A stretch of DNA of 64,000 nt from Chitinophagaceae bacterium. GTDB lineage: Bacteria; Bacteroidota; Bacteroidia; Chitinophagales; Chitinophagaceae. The position numbers and the translations under genes were made by a program. Location: contig JABFRU010000007.1 in the NCBI GenBank assembly GCA_013140985.1, positions 1-64,000 on the forward strand, read 5' to 3'. Under the pieces are notes generated by a model. That model saw nothing but the letters and a program-made list of their open reading frames with translations, was not told the DNA's origin and did not search any database. Below are positions 26,012 through 35,483 of this stretch, one piece after another. Each line of letters opens with the position of its first letter. Position 1 is the stretch's first letter.

Positions 26012-26040
26012 TATAAAGTAATGACAGGGTGATAAAAGAA

Positions 26041-26074
26041 AAAAGTTGCAAAAGCATAATGCCCTGCAACTTTT
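26041..26074 (-). terminator. rho-independent terminator on the minus strand
   Basis: AAAAGTTGCA (26041-26050) pairs with TGCAACTTTT (26065-26074) in a 10-base stem with a 14-base loop. Read on the minus strand the stem is followed by TTTTTTCTTTT. It would end transcripts coming from the MgtC side before the transporter/ATPase genes. The rest of 26012-26301 shows no convincing gene. Confidence 0.65.
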
Positions 26075-26301
26075 AAAGTAGGTAGATTATATGAGTCTAT
26101 GCCAAAAATGCCTTTGCCATTCCCATAATGGAAGCAAGCATTACTACACACTTTCAGCAATTGAGCCTGTTCATTTTCATACTTGTTTATTTTATGAACG
26201 TAAAAATACATGTTATATCGTTTTTACTTTGTTAATAATCAAAAAAGAAAGATTTACATTTTCAGCAATCAATCAGATTTAAATAAGCTATTTACAGTCG
26301 T

Positions 26302-26760
26302 CTAATTACTCTCTCCATGCTTATGCAGCATTTTTTGTTTCCACTTTACATACCAATGCTGATGGTGAAGTGACAGCAGGAAATACAGTGCCACAGCGCC
26401 AACTATCGCTATGATGAACATATTTAAACCAACAGCAACACCTACAGCCGCAGTACACCACACAGTAGCAGCAGTGGTTAATCCATGTGATGTTCCGGCA
26501 CTGCTATTGCGATAGATAATACCGGCCCCAAGAAAACCCACACCCGTAACAATGTTGGCAATTACCCTTGAAACTGCAGCTACATCGCTAACCAAATGAT
26601 TTGCAATAGCCGTAAATAAAGTAGCACCAATACAAACAGCGGCGTATGTACGGATGCCTGCATCCCTGCCATGCCTCTCCCTGTCGAAGCCAATGAATGC
26701 ACCTAACAGAAACGAAACAATAAGTTTAGCAACAATAATTAATTCTACGTTTATGTCCAT
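26302..26760 (-). CDS. MgtC/SapB-family membrane protein
   Basis: 152 residues with four or five membrane helices and the family core: FLLGAFIGFDRERHGRDAGIRTYAAVC, then GVGFLGAGIIYR and GLTTAATVWCTAAVGVAVG. MgtC/SapB proteins act in magnesium/ion homeostasis and modulation of membrane energetics. It is the last gene of the chain running leftward from the Czc pump. Confidence 0.9.
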   Translation of the reverse strand: MDINVELIIVAKLIVSFLLGAFIGFDRERHGRDAGIRTYAAVCIGATLFTAIANHLVSDVAAVSRVIANIVTGVGFLGAGIIYRNSSAGTSHGLTTAATVWCTAAVGVAVGLNMFIIAIVGAVALYFLLSLHHQHWYVKWKQKMLHKHGESN

Positions 26761-26811
26761 CGAAATATTCTTTTAAGTTGATGCTATGCAACAGCCAATA
26801 TTCTTCCGGGA

Positions 26812-27224
26812 TTACTCATCCTGGTTTAATGGAACAGTATCTTCTGTAGCATTCAAAATCCATTCTTTTGCCTGTTCTTTATCAGCCAAATCAAAATACT
26901 TAACCCTTGCTTTTGCAAAAGGTTTCATAACTGAACGCATCCACTCTTCCCATTTTTAACGCCAACGATGGCAATTTTTTCTATATCATCCGAATGGGTG
27001 AATTTTAAATTCACATAATTCACCTCAATGATACCATCTTCCCAAAAACCTGCGGCATTTGAAATAAGGCAATCATCCATTTCAAAATACCATCTTACCT
27101 TTTTACCGGTATTGATAATATTATGGATTAACGGATGAATTTTTTCATAGTCATTAATGCCCAATAAGTCATTTGCTTTTGTGGCAATAATATTTTTCTG
27201 TGTAAAGGATAAACCCTGTAACAT
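26812..27224 (-). pseudogene. SpoIIAA-like (STAS/SEC14) protein, frameshifted at an A-run
   Basis: The first frame gives 99 residues (MLQGLSFTQKNIIATK ... FWEDGIIEVNYVNLKFTHSDDIEKIAIVG) and then ends abruptly. The remaining sequence is intact in the -1 frame from about 26957: KWEEWMRSVMKPFAKARV, then KYFDLADKEQAKEWILNA, the usual C-terminus of this family. Adding one A to the five-A run at 26953-26957 restores 137 residues. It is either a recent null allele or a sequencing/assembly error. Family members are small cytoplasmic proteins of unclear role. Confidence 0.85.
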
Positions 27225-27280
27225 AAATTAAATTTTTCCTGAAATCAACTAAGACAAGATGTTGCCGGATTCATTTCAGA

Positions 27281-27676
27281 TTAGTGATGGCCGCTGTAAT
27301 GTCTCCCATGATGTCCGCCAAAAAATCCATGGCGGCCTAAGTCAATATGTGGAACAATTACCGGGTACAGATAGGGCCGGTAAATGTTTCTGCCGGAACG
27401 CCTGCTATAAACTCTTGATTGTGCAACGGGCTGTGAAGGTTGAGTGTTGAAAACATCCTTAGCGCCGTTTGCATAAACAATTTGCACCACATCAGACTTA
27501 TTGGTTACATACACAGGACCATCAGCATTATCCGCTTTGTAATAACGGATTTCTGTTGTGCCGACTTCGGCAATTTTTCCATTGATGGTTTCACCGCTAC
27601 GCAGGGTTATAATATCCTGTGCGTAGAGAATGGATGCTGATAACAGCATCACAACAAATGCAAATAACTGTTTCAT
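27281..27676 (-). CDS. secreted small protein with histidine/glycine-rich tail
   Basis: 131 residues: signal peptide 1-19 (ends LYAQ), a beta-rich core DIITLRSGETINGKIAEVG followed by YYKADNADGPVYVTNKSDVVQIVY, and a basic, histidine-rich end (GFFGGHHGRHYSGHH). The core resembles small Bacteroidota proteins of unknown function. The HHGRH tail suggests metal binding. It belongs to the Czc-to-MgtC minus-strand chain. Confidence 0.7.
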   Translation of the reverse strand: MKQLFAFVVMLLSASILYAQDIITLRSGETINGKIAEVGTTEIRYYKADNADGPVYVTNKSDVVQIVYANGAKDVFNTQPSQPVAQSRVYSRRSGRNIYRPYLYPVIVPHIDLGRHGFFGGHHGRHYSGHH

Positions 27677-27687
27677 AATTGTAAGTT

Positions 27688-27884
27688 TTAAAATGATGGA
27701 TTATTTTTCTTTGAGTCCAGTTCATTACCGCCCATTTTCATGCCCAGGGTATCTGTCCCTTTTTTTTCTTTATGGGTGGAATCATGTTTTTCCATTTGCG
27801 GTTTTTTTTGCTTTGTGCCGAATCTGTGCAAGCTGTAATTGAAAATCCGGCAGCGGCAATAAGCACATAGATTGTTTTTTTCAT
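27688..27884 (-). pseudogene. small lipoprotein, frameshifted or slippery at an A8 run
   Basis: From the ATG at 27884 the frame gives a lipoprotein signal (AAAGFSITAC, lipobox Cys) and reaches an A8 run at 27802-27809, after which it reads a basic tail and stops at 27738. In the -1 frame the sequence continues PQMEKHDSTHKEKKGTDTLG and further to a stop at 27688, a hydrophilic composition more like a mature lipoprotein. The run contains A AAA AAC, a known -1 slippery heptamer. Either an A was lost or frameshifting occurs. The function is unknown. Confidence 0.6.
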
Positions 27885-27926
27885 GATAATTGTTTTTGTT
27901 TGTTAAGTATTACATCAAATTTAGTT

Positions 27927-27995
27927 GGGTTCGGAAACCCTGCTACTAACGGTTTTCCATTTTAAAACGGGACAAACAAGGCAGGGCTCCGACCC
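27927..27995. repeat. imperfect inverted repeat after the Czc adaptor gene
   Basis: GGGTTCGGAAACCCTGC (27927-27943) pairs imperfectly with GCAGGGCTCCGACCC (27981-27995). It lies just beyond the stop of the adaptor gene (28004, minus strand) and may be a terminator, an mRNA stabiliser or an attenuator; no long T-run follows. Confidence 0.45.
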
Positions 27996-28003
27996 ATCTA
28001 TTT

Positions 28004-29218
28004 CTATTCTTCCTCCTCCACATTATTCATCTTAGATAACAAATCATAAGCTCCATTTATCACCACTTTGCTGCTTCTGTCAAAACCTTCCGGCAAAATC
28101 ACTTCTGTATATCCATTTTCTGAAACACCGGTAGTAACTTCAATTCTTTTAAACGGGATATGCTTTTCTGGAGTTTTGTTTTTATCAGCGGCCTCTGGTA
28201 TTTTTTCTTCGTTCATTTCTTCAGCGGCAATAAATATGTACGATTTACCGGCTGATTGAACAATTGCTTTATCAGGCAAGGCGGTAGTTGTGGCAAGTCC
28301 TGTTTCTACCATTGCTTTCAGGTACATACCTGGCAACAGGTTTTTATCTTCCTGCGATAAGTGTCCGTGAACCCTCACTGTTCTTTCAGCACTTATTTCA
28401 CGGCCTATCAAATGCACTTCTGCAAAACGTTCCGCTGTTTCATTATTAAGAACGAACCTGATTTTTTGACCAATTTTTAGTTTGGGGACATCTTTCTCAA
28501 AAATGGTGAGTTCGGCATGAAGGTGCCGGGTATCTACAATTTCGAACAGTTCCTGGTTTGCATTTACAAACTTTCCTATGTTCACCATTACCTTAGTAAC
28601 ATATCCTGAAATAGGAGCATAAATATTTGCTTTGCCGGAAATACCTGCAGGATTAATCTTATCGGGATTAATATTAATGAGCAGGAGCTTTGACCGTAGG
28701 CCCTGTACCCGTGCCATCATACTGTTATAATCGCTGCTGGCTTTTTGCAAAGTCTTTTTTGCATTCACATTTTCTTTTGACAACTCTTCTTGCCTGTTCA
28801 ATTCTTCTTTTAGATAAACCAACTGGCTTTTATAATCAAGATAATCCTGTTGTAGCTGAATGAATTCAGGATTCTCTAATACAGCAATCACTTCCCCTTT
28901 AGTAACAGGTTTGCCTTGCAACAGCTCTGTACTTTTTAATGTGCCACCGTAAGGGGAAGAAACAGTTAGCAATTGCTGCGGTGGTACATCCAGCGCACCT
29001 GATGCCCGGATAACACTGCTGAGGTTCTTATCTTCAACAGCTCCGTATTGGATATTTACCGTTTTAAACTGGTCTTCCGATAAATCCACCATATCGGCTT
29101 CTTCTTTTTTGGGTTCTTCTGTTGCTGCAGCCTCTGCATTTCCTTTGGAAGAGCAGGCAGAGAACAGTACAGCAGCAAGAAAAAGTATGGCTAATGAGCT
29201 AAATATTTTTTGTTTCAT
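28004..29218 (-). CDS. czcB: RND periplasmic adaptor lipoprotein (CzcB-like)
   Basis: 404 residues; lipobox FSAC (Cys22). An acidic linker is followed by the barrel-sandwich, a helical hairpin (about residues 110-180), and beta-barrel and membrane-proximal domains (IEVTTGVSENGYTEVILPEG). There is no heavy-metal-binding module, unlike the Cus adaptors. It starts 30 bases after the fused pump gene and should link the pump and duct portions across the periplasm. Likely substrates are Zn, Cd or Co. Confidence 0.9.
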   Translation of the reverse strand: MKQKIFSSLAILFLAAVLFSACSSKGNAEAAATEEPKKEEADMVDLSEDQFKTVNIQYGAVEDKNLSSVIRASGALDVPPQQLLTVSSPYGGTLKSTELLQGKPVTKGEVIAVLENPEFIQLQQDYLDYKSQLVYLKEELNRQEELSKENVNAKKTLQKASSDYNSMMARVQGLRSKLLLININPDKINPAGISGKANIYAPISGYVTKVMVNIGKFVNANQELFEIVDTRHLHAELTIFEKDVPKLKIGQKIRFVLNNETAERFAEVHLIGREISAERTVRVHGHLSQEDKNLLPGMYLKAMVETGLATTTALPDKAIVQSAGKSYIFIAAEEMNEEKIPEAADKNKTPEKHIPFKRIEVTTGVSENGYTEVILPEGFDRSSKVVINGAYDLLSKMNNVEEEE

Positions 29219-29248
29219 AATACTGATATTTTTTTCCTGTTTTATTTA

Positions 29249-32200
29249 TTAATTGATGCCAGCAATAAATTCGATGGCAATGATTGTTTGATTATATTGA
29301 TTTAATACTTTGGTAAACTCCTGCTTTACTGTTACCGCATTATTTAAAGATTGGGTAAGTTCATAATAACCAATTTCCCCGGCAGTAAATGCTTTTTGCG
29401 ACTGGCTGATAATGAGGTTGGCTTGCGGCAATGCTGTGTTGCGGTAATAGTTGATTTGAACCCTTTGCTTTTGCAGTTCTCCAAATAATCTTGCCAGTTC
29501 TGCCTTTAAATTGTATTGGTAATTGGTCAGTTCAGCTTGCCGTTTGGTACTGTTTATTTCGGCAGCTTTTACTTTTTCCTTTTGTGCTTTGGCAAATATG
29601 GGAATGCTGATGCCGAGGTTTACTCCCTGGAACCGGCGGCCTGCGCCATAGTATTTATCAACGCCATTTACCGTTTGATAACCTATTAATGACTGGTTAA
29701 AATAACCAACACTGAAATCAGGCTTTAACCTTGATTGCTCCACCGCTTTTTCTTTTTGGGCAATATCAATTTGCTGCTGGATAAAAACCAGGGTGGGATT
29801 AGCTGCAATGGCGCTGCTATCAGAATTGATGGCAATTACTTTTTCAATCAATGCAGTATCTGCAATCGCAGTAACAGAAGAGTCGGCGGTGAAGACCTTT
29901 AAACGGTTCAGTTCAATTTTGTAATCCTCCTCAGCACTTTTTAATTGTGCCCTTATTTCATTCACCCTGCTTTCGGCATTATAATTTTCCAGGGCATTTG
30001 TTTCGCCTGTTTTATAACGCAAGGCAGAGGCTTTCAATACATTTTCATAGATAGCCAATAATTCTTTTAGCAGCCTTATTTCTTCGGTCCAAAACAGCAA
30101 CTGATAATAAGATGTTTTTGTATTGGCTGCCAGTTCGCCTTGATAAACTTTCAATTGGAGCTCGCTGCTTTTGATATTGGATTCAGAAAGTTTAATCAGG
30201 CTTCTGAAGTAAGCAGGGTTGGGTATGCTTTGATTAACAGTGAAATTGTTATCATAAGCTATACGACTGTTATATTGGCCAAATGTGAGACCAACATTAG
30301 TTTTACCATAATCTTTCACCGTCTTTTTTAATTGTTGCTGATAGCCAATATCCAGTATGCCTACTTTTACCAAAGGGTTATTTTTAATGGATGATGCTAC
30401 TGCTTCATTTAAATTAATAGCTGGTTTTGTTTGAGCATTTGCAACTGATGATGAAACGGCAAAAAGGATTAGCAAAGAAGCCAGCCCTTTGGTGGCAGGA
30501 AAATGTTTTGTTTTCGGTTTTATTTTTTCAAACCACGTATAGAGCACAGGCAACACGACGAGGGTAAGAAATGTTGCCGTAAGTAATCCTCCGATTACTA
30601 CCGTTGCTAATGGCTTCTGCACTTCTGCTCCCGAACCTGTTGACAATGCCATTGGTAAAAACCCTAATGATGCAACTGTTGCGGTCATTAACACAGGTCT
30701 TAACCTCACTGACGTTCCTTTAAAAATAATTGCATTTATATCTGTCATACCTTCCTTTTTCAAACGATTGAATTCACTGATAAGTACGATGCCATTTAAT
30801 ACCGCCACACCAAATAAGGCAATAAAACCAACACCTGCAGAAATGCTGAAGGGCATACCCCTGAACCATAAGGCGAATACACCGCCGATAGCACTCATGG
30901 GAATAGCTGTAAAAATGAGCAGGGAATATTTTATAGAACCGAAAGTGAAAAACAGTAATAATAGAATTAATGCTAAGGCTACAGGCACCGCTACTGATAA
31001 CCTTTTGTTTGCTTCTTCCAGGTTTTTAAACTGTCCACCATAAGTGATAAAATAACCGGGTGGCATTTTCACCTGCTTTTCTATTTTCTCCTGCATTTCT
31101 TTCACTACAGAAGATATATCTCTACCCCTTGTATTGAAGCCTACAATAATTCTTCTCTTGGCATCTTCTCTTTGTATTTGATTGGGGCCAAGTTCAAGTT
31201 TAACTTCTGCAACCTGCTCTAAAGGAATTTGGTTGCCATCAGACGCCACAACAAATAATCCTTTCACATCGTCAATACTTTGGCGGCCCGTTTTTTCAAG
31301 ACGAACAACCATATCAAATCTTTTTTCACCTTCATAAACGATACCTGCAGACTCGCCTGCAAAAGCGGCACTAACAGTACGGTTTATATCCTCTACATTC
31401 AATCCAAACTGAGCTATTTTATCACGGTTCAATTTGATAACAATTTGCGGAAGACCGGTAACCTGCTCCACATATAAATCTTCTGCGCCTTTTACAGTAG
31501 GTACAATAACACCGATTTTCTTTGCCAGGTCTGCGAGCACATCTAAATCCTCACCGAATATTTTTATACCCACATCCTGGCGTACACCGGAGATTAATTC
31601 ATTAAACCTAAGCTGTATAGGTTGAGAGAGACCGTAGGAAATACCCGGTATTTTTTCCAATTCTTTCTGCATGAGCTCGGCCAGTTCTTCCCGGTTGCGT
31701 GCACTTGTCCATTCTTTTTTATCTTTTAATAGTATAGTAATATCACATGCTTCAATTGGCATTGGGTCGGTAGGTATTTCAGAGGCACCTATTTTCCCAA
31801 TTACTTCTTTTACTTCAGGGAATTTTTTCATCAGTAAATCGGAAGCCTGTGTTATTTTATCAATTGTCTGGCTTAGAGAACTTCCGGTAAGTAATCTTGT
31901 TTCTACAGCAAAATCACCTTCTTCCAATGTTGGTATAAATTCACCGCCCAATGTTTTAAAAATTATCAGGCTGATGATAAACAGACCAACGGCAATACTT
32001 ACCACCAGTAATTTCATTTTTAAAGCGCCTTTTATAAGAGGTGTGTAAAGCCTTTGAAAAAACTTCATCATTTTATCAGAAAGATTCTCCTTGTGACTGA
32101 TTTTTTTACTCAATACAAGGGCACTCATCATAGGCACATAAGTGAGAGATAACAGAAATGCACCGAGGATAGCAAAGGATACTGTTTGTGCCATTGGGCC

Positions 32201-33619
32201 AAACATTTTACCTTCAATTCCAACTAATGCAAGGATAGGCAGGTAAACTATTAAAATAATAATCTGTCCAAAAGCAGCAGAGTTCATCATTTTACCAGCC
32301 GATTTATACACTTCATCATCCAGTTGCTCCTGGGTCAGCCTGCCAGGTTTTCGATGGCCCAATTGATGCATGGTGGCTTCCACAATAATAACTGCGCCAT
32401 CTACAATTAATCCAAAATCAATAGCACCCAAACTCATCAGGTTACCAGACACGCCAAACATATTCATGAGGGATATTGCGAAAAGCATCGCAAGAGGAAT
32501 GACGGATGCTACTATTAATCCAGAACGAATATTGCCAAGGAAAACCACCAACACAAAAATTACAATTAAAGCTCCTTCAATTAGATTGGTCTTTACTGTA
32601 CCAATGGCCCTGCTTACTAATGCGCTTCTGTCTAAGAAAGGCTCAATCACTACTCCTTCCGGCAAGCTCTTTTGGATTTGAATTATTTTATCTTTTACAC
32701 TATTGATAACGATACTGGAATTAGCGCCTTTTAGCATTAACACAATACCGCCTACTACTTCTCCTTCCGCATTACGGGTAAGTGCTCCGTATTGTGTAGC
32801 ATGTCCCAGTTGAACAGTTGCCACATCTCTTACAAGTACAGGTATTCCGGCAGGGGTACGTGTAACAACAATTTTTTCTATGTCTGTAATTGTCTTAATA
32901 AACCCTTCGCTTCTGATAAAATAAGCATTGGGCTTCTTATCAATATAAGCTCCGCCTGTATTCTGATTGTTTTTTTCCAAAGCATTGAATATATCAGCCA
33001 CGGAAAGATTATAACTTCTGAGTTTATCAGTGTTAAGGGCTATTTCATATTGTTTCAATAAGCCACCGAAACTGCTTACATCCGCAATGCCCGGCGTTCC
33101 TAATAATTGGCGTCTTACAATCCAGTCTTGAATTGTTCGTAGAGACATAGCATCGTACTTATCTTCAAATCCTTTTTTAGCATGTAAAACATATTGATAG
33201 ATTTCGCCTAAGCCGGTTGAAATAGGTGCCATTTCGGGATTACCTATGTTGTTTGGTATTTGATTCCTGGCTTCTATCAGTCGTTCACCTACTTGCTGCC
33301 TTGCCCAGTAGATATTGGCATCATCGTGAAATACTACAGTAACCACAGAAAGACCAAAACGGGAGATAGAACGTATCTCTTTTACTTCCGGAATAGTGGC
33401 CATTGTTTGTTCCACCGGAAAAGAAATTAGCTGCTCAACTTCCTGTGCTGCCAGTGATGGACTTAGTGTAATAATCTGTACCTGGTTATTGGTAATATCC
33501 GGCACTGCATCAATCGGCAATTTTTTGGCCGAGTAAATACCCCAGATAATTAAAGCCAGGGTAAACAAACCTATTACCAGTTTATTTTTTATGGAGAATT
33601 GAATGATTTTATTAAGCAT
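29249..33619 (-). CDS. czcA: CzcA/CusA-type RND pump fused to a TolC-family duct
   Basis: 1456 residues. Residues 1 to about 1045 form a complete heavy-metal RND pump: helix 1, two porter domains, and IDFGLIVDGAVIIVEATMHQ in the proton-relay region. Around residues 1045-1063 a second signal-peptide-like segment (KGLASLLILFAVSSSVANAQ) appears. The last 395 or so residues are a TolC-like outer-membrane factor (INLNEAVASSIKNNPLVKVG; SYYQLLFWTEEIRLL). This fusion is known in Bacteroidota. The internal VANA/Q site suggests signal-peptidase release of the duct; that is inferred. Confidence 0.9.
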   Translation of the reverse strand: MLNKIIQFSIKNKLVIGLFTLALIIWGIYSAKKLPIDAVPDITNNQVQIITLSPSLAAQEVEQLISFPVEQTMATIPEVKEIRSISRFGLSVVTVVFHDDANIYWARQQVGERLIEARNQIPNNIGNPEMAPISTGLGEIYQYVLHAKKGFEDKYDAMSLRTIQDWIVRRQLLGTPGIADVSSFGGLLKQYEIALNTDKLRSYNLSVADIFNALEKNNQNTGGAYIDKKPNAYFIRSEGFIKTITDIEKIVVTRTPAGIPVLVRDVATVQLGHATQYGALTRNAEGEVVGGIVLMLKGANSSIVINSVKDKIIQIQKSLPEGVVIEPFLDRSALVSRAIGTVKTNLIEGALIVIFVLVVFLGNIRSGLIVASVIPLAMLFAISLMNMFGVSGNLMSLGAIDFGLIVDGAVIIVEATMHQLGHRKPGRLTQEQLDDEVYKSAGKMMNSAAFGQIIILIVYLPILALVGIEGKMFGPMAQTVSFAILGAFLLSLTYVPMMSALVLSKKISHKENLSDKMMKFFQRLYTPLIKGALKMKLLVVSIAVGLFIISLIIFKTLGGEFIPTLEEGDFAVETRLLTGSSLSQTIDKITQASDLLMKKFPEVKEVIGKIGASEIPTDPMPIEACDITILLKDKKEWTSARNREELAELMQKELEKIPGISYGLSQPIQLRFNELISGVRQDVGIKIFGEDLDVLADLAKKIGVIVPTVKGAEDLYVEQVTGLPQIVIKLNRDKIAQFGLNVEDINRTVSAAFAGESAGIVYEGEKRFDMVVRLEKTGRQSIDDVKGLFVVASDGNQIPLEQVAEVKLELGPNQIQREDAKRRIIVGFNTRGRDISSVVKEMQEKIEKQVKMPPGYFITYGGQFKNLEEANKRLSVAVPVALALILLLLFFTFGSIKYSLLIFTAIPMSAIGGVFALWFRGMPFSISAGVGFIALFGVAVLNGIVLISEFNRLKKEGMTDINAIIFKGTSVRLRPVLMTATVASLGFLPMALSTGSGAEVQKPLATVVIGGLLTATFLTLVVLPVLYTWFEKIKPKTKHFPATKGLASLLILFAVSSSVANAQTKPAINLNEAVASSIKNNPLVKVGILDIGYQQQLKKTVKDYGKTNVGLTFGQYNSRIAYDNNFTVNQSIPNPAYFRSLIKLSESNIKSSELQLKVYQGELAANTKTSYYQLLFWTEEIRLLKELLAIYENVLKASALRYKTGETNALENYNAESRVNEIRAQLKSAEEDYKIELNRLKVFTADSSVTAIADTALIEKVIAINSDSSAIAANPTLVFIQQQIDIAQKEKAVEQSRLKPDFSVGYFNQSLIGYQTVNGVDKYYGAGRRFQGVNLGISIPIFAKAQKEKVKAAEINSTKRQAELTNYQYNLKAELARLFGELQKQRVQINYYRNTALPQANLIISQSQKAFTAGEIGYYELTQSLNNAVTVKQEFTKVLNQYNQTIIAIEFIAGIN

Positions 33620-33636
33620 ATTTTAATTCTGTTTGA

Positions 33637-33780
33637 TTATACATGATACCTGAAGAAGTGAATTATTCTTTGAATAATAGCTGCAACAAGTATTGCACAG
33701 GCCAGTGTTATAAAAATGATTTTGATTGCCCGAAGCCAAAAAGGCTGTTTAGCCTTTTTGGACTTTTTACTACTTACCAT
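33637..33780 (-). CDS. 47-residue single-pass membrane protein
   Basis: From the ATG at 33780: MVSSKKSKKAKQPFWLRAIK, then a hydrophobic helix (IIFITLACAILVAAII) and a short basic tail with HFFRYHV. It ends 17 bases before the pump gene and is in the same direction, so it is likely co-transcribed. Small membrane proteins sometimes regulate RND pumps (as AcrZ does), but no homology is recognised here. Confidence 0.6.
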   Translation of the reverse strand: MVSSKKSKKAKQPFWLRAIKIIFITLACAILVAAIIQRIIHFFRYHV

Positions 33781-33867
33781 TCTTTTTTAATAAAAAATGA
33801 TTGAATGAGAAATGCAATGCATGCCAATAGAATGGCTATGCAGCAAATTCAAATAAGAAGGAAATAA

Positions 33868-34194
33868 TTAAGAAAATTTGGGGGGCTGGAAGATGCTATA
33901 ATATGCAGCGGTATTAAAGGCTATATCATACAGTGGATATTTCTCAGATTGAAATACAATTTTACTTATCTGTATTTTTGAAAAAGACCCATTAAATGCG
34001 GAAGCAGCGCAGCAGGAACAAGTGCAAAATGGTGTGCAAGTTTCTGAAGTGTGTTTGTGTTCCTGATGATTATCAGTGGCTGAAATTTTTACCTGTGCAT
34101 TTACATTACACTCTCTGCTATCGCCACATGGAAGGCATGACAGATAAAGGAGTAAAAAGCCCATTATGAAGAATAAATATTTCATCAGTGGCAA
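33868..34194 (-). CDS. DUF6660-like cysteine/histidine-rich secreted protein
   Basis: 108 residues: signal peptide with LLLYLSCLPCGDSREC, then HQEHKHTSE and CTPFCTCSCCAASAF, and a final FQPPKFS. Ten or so cysteines and a histidine patch suggest metal binding at the envelope. The pattern matches DUF6660-type proteins found at the head of Czc operons. It lies upstream of the 47-residue gene and pump. Confidence 0.7.
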   Translation of the reverse strand: MPLMKYLFFIMGFLLLYLSCLPCGDSRECNVNAQVKISATDNHQEHKHTSETCTPFCTCSCCAASAFNGSFSKIQISKIVFQSEKYPLYDIAFNTAAYYSIFQPPKFS

Positions 34195-34256
34195 ATATAG
34201 GAACTAATTTTGAAAAATAGAATGTTGCCACATGGTTGCAAAAGATGGGCAATATT

Positions 34257-35483
34257 TTAAAAATATGTTGAAATCCCAAAGCTTAACCCACCCGTTACGG
34301 CTGGTGGATTACCTAATAAATCTGTTTGTCGCTGATGGCGGTAATTGAACCGAAAAACTGTTTGTGATGTTGGTCGCAAACTTACTGCAGGCATTATACT
34401 CCAGAGATGTTCACTGATGTTGCCACCGGTGCTTGTAAATACACCTTTGTTCCAATCCACATACTCCATACGGCAGGCAATGTTGAGGGTGGCATTTTGC
34501 CAGCCCAACATTTTTTTCTTTAACACCGGTTGAACAATATCTAAAAAGCCGCCTTGCTGTTTGTTGCCGTACTGTTGTGTAAAGGTGGATGGTACATTTA
34601 CTTTAATCCATGCCCATTCGGCAGTAATAAATGTTTTTGTTTTTGCAATGGTGCTGTTGAAGTCAATAGCAAAAACATCCACTCTTCGTTTATCATCCAA
34701 TTGCAATCCATCATCCTGAAATTTATTGTACACTCCACCCATGTACGATAATCCTATTTCACCAACCTTACTGTTTCTTACAGCAACCTTTGCCGTTACT
34801 AAGGGCAGGCCGCTGTTTATTTCTTCAAACCGTTCTTTATTATTTTTTGCAGAGGGCAAAAAGGTTTTGTTTTCAGCATTGTCAATAATGGTATTATCAA
34901 AGTTGCCTGATAAGTAAGCTTCATAACCAAACATCCAGTCTTTATTGTAATGTTTGCCATATACGCCAAAGCCTGCATTGCTCCATGTGGCAGGCAACAT
35001 TTGTGTGGCACTAATTGGCCGGTCAGTAAATTCCCATTTTGGCCCATCATGGTTTTGATTAAATGCTCCAATAGGATTTAATATCATACCGCCCCGCAGG
35101 TTTAGTAAAGGGTGCAGTTCAATATCCAATGCCGCAAACTCTATTGATATATCTTTTGCTCCGTCTTCAAATTCAATTTCGCTTAAAAATTTTAGCCGCT
35201 TACCAATAGTTGATGATACAAATAATGTCATTCGCCTGAATTGAAACTGGTGACCTTCTGAAATACCATCGGTTGCCAAATGCTGCCAGTTGGCTTCCAT
35301 ATATCCACCTACTGAAACCGGAAGTTTGCCCACTGCTACAAAAGGACGGTTATACACCGCATCCATATTAAGACTTGGCTTTGTGGTATCTTTTGGAATA
35401 CGCTTTAGTAAAGCAGGGTCTATTTGCGCCGCAGCACAAAATGAGAGAAGTATAGTTACAAAAAGAGAATAAATTTTTATCAT
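34257..35483 (-). CDS. outer-membrane porin-like beta-barrel
   Basis: 408 residues: signal peptide (ends FCAAAQ) and a barrel related to phosphate-selective (OprP/OprO-type) porins: VSVGGYMEANWQHLA, FQFRRMTLFVSSTIGKRLKF, NPIGAFNQNHDGPKWEFTDR, ending in VTGGLSFGISTYF. It overlaps the Rieske gene by 4 bases. With the cytochrome and Rieske protein it may form an envelope redox or ligand uptake unit. The transported substrate is unknown. Confidence 0.65.
   Translation of the reverse strand: MIKIYSLFVTILLSFCAAAQIDPALLKRIPKDTTKPSLNMDAVYNRPFVAVGKLPVSVGGYMEANWQHLATDGISEGHQFQFRRMTLFVSSTIGKRLKFLSEIEFEDGAKDISIEFAALDIELHPLLNLRGGMILNPIGAFNQNHDGPKWEFTDRPISATQMLPATWSNAGFGVYGKHYNKDWMFGYEAYLSGNFDNTIIDNAENKTFLPSAKNNKERFEEINSGLPLVTAKVAVRNSKVGEIGLSYMGGVYNKFQDDGLQLDDKRRVDVFAIDFNSTIAKTKTFITAEWAWIKVNVPSTFTQQYGNKQQGGFLDIVQPVLKKKMLGWQNATLNIACRMEYVDWNKGVFTSTGGNISEHLWSIMPAVSLRPTSQTVFRFNYRHQRQTDLLGNPPAVTGGLSFGISTYF

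Noticed and set aside
26011-26211. 66-codon minus-strand frame left of MgtC
   Set aside because: It spans the terminator hairpin, has no family features and overlaps the transporter start.
33781-33850. hydrophobic frame ICCIAILLACIAFLIQSFF before the 47-residue gene
   Set aside because: It lacks an ATG and is closed by a stop just upstream; a TTG start would give fewer than 20 residues. It may be real but cannot be supported.
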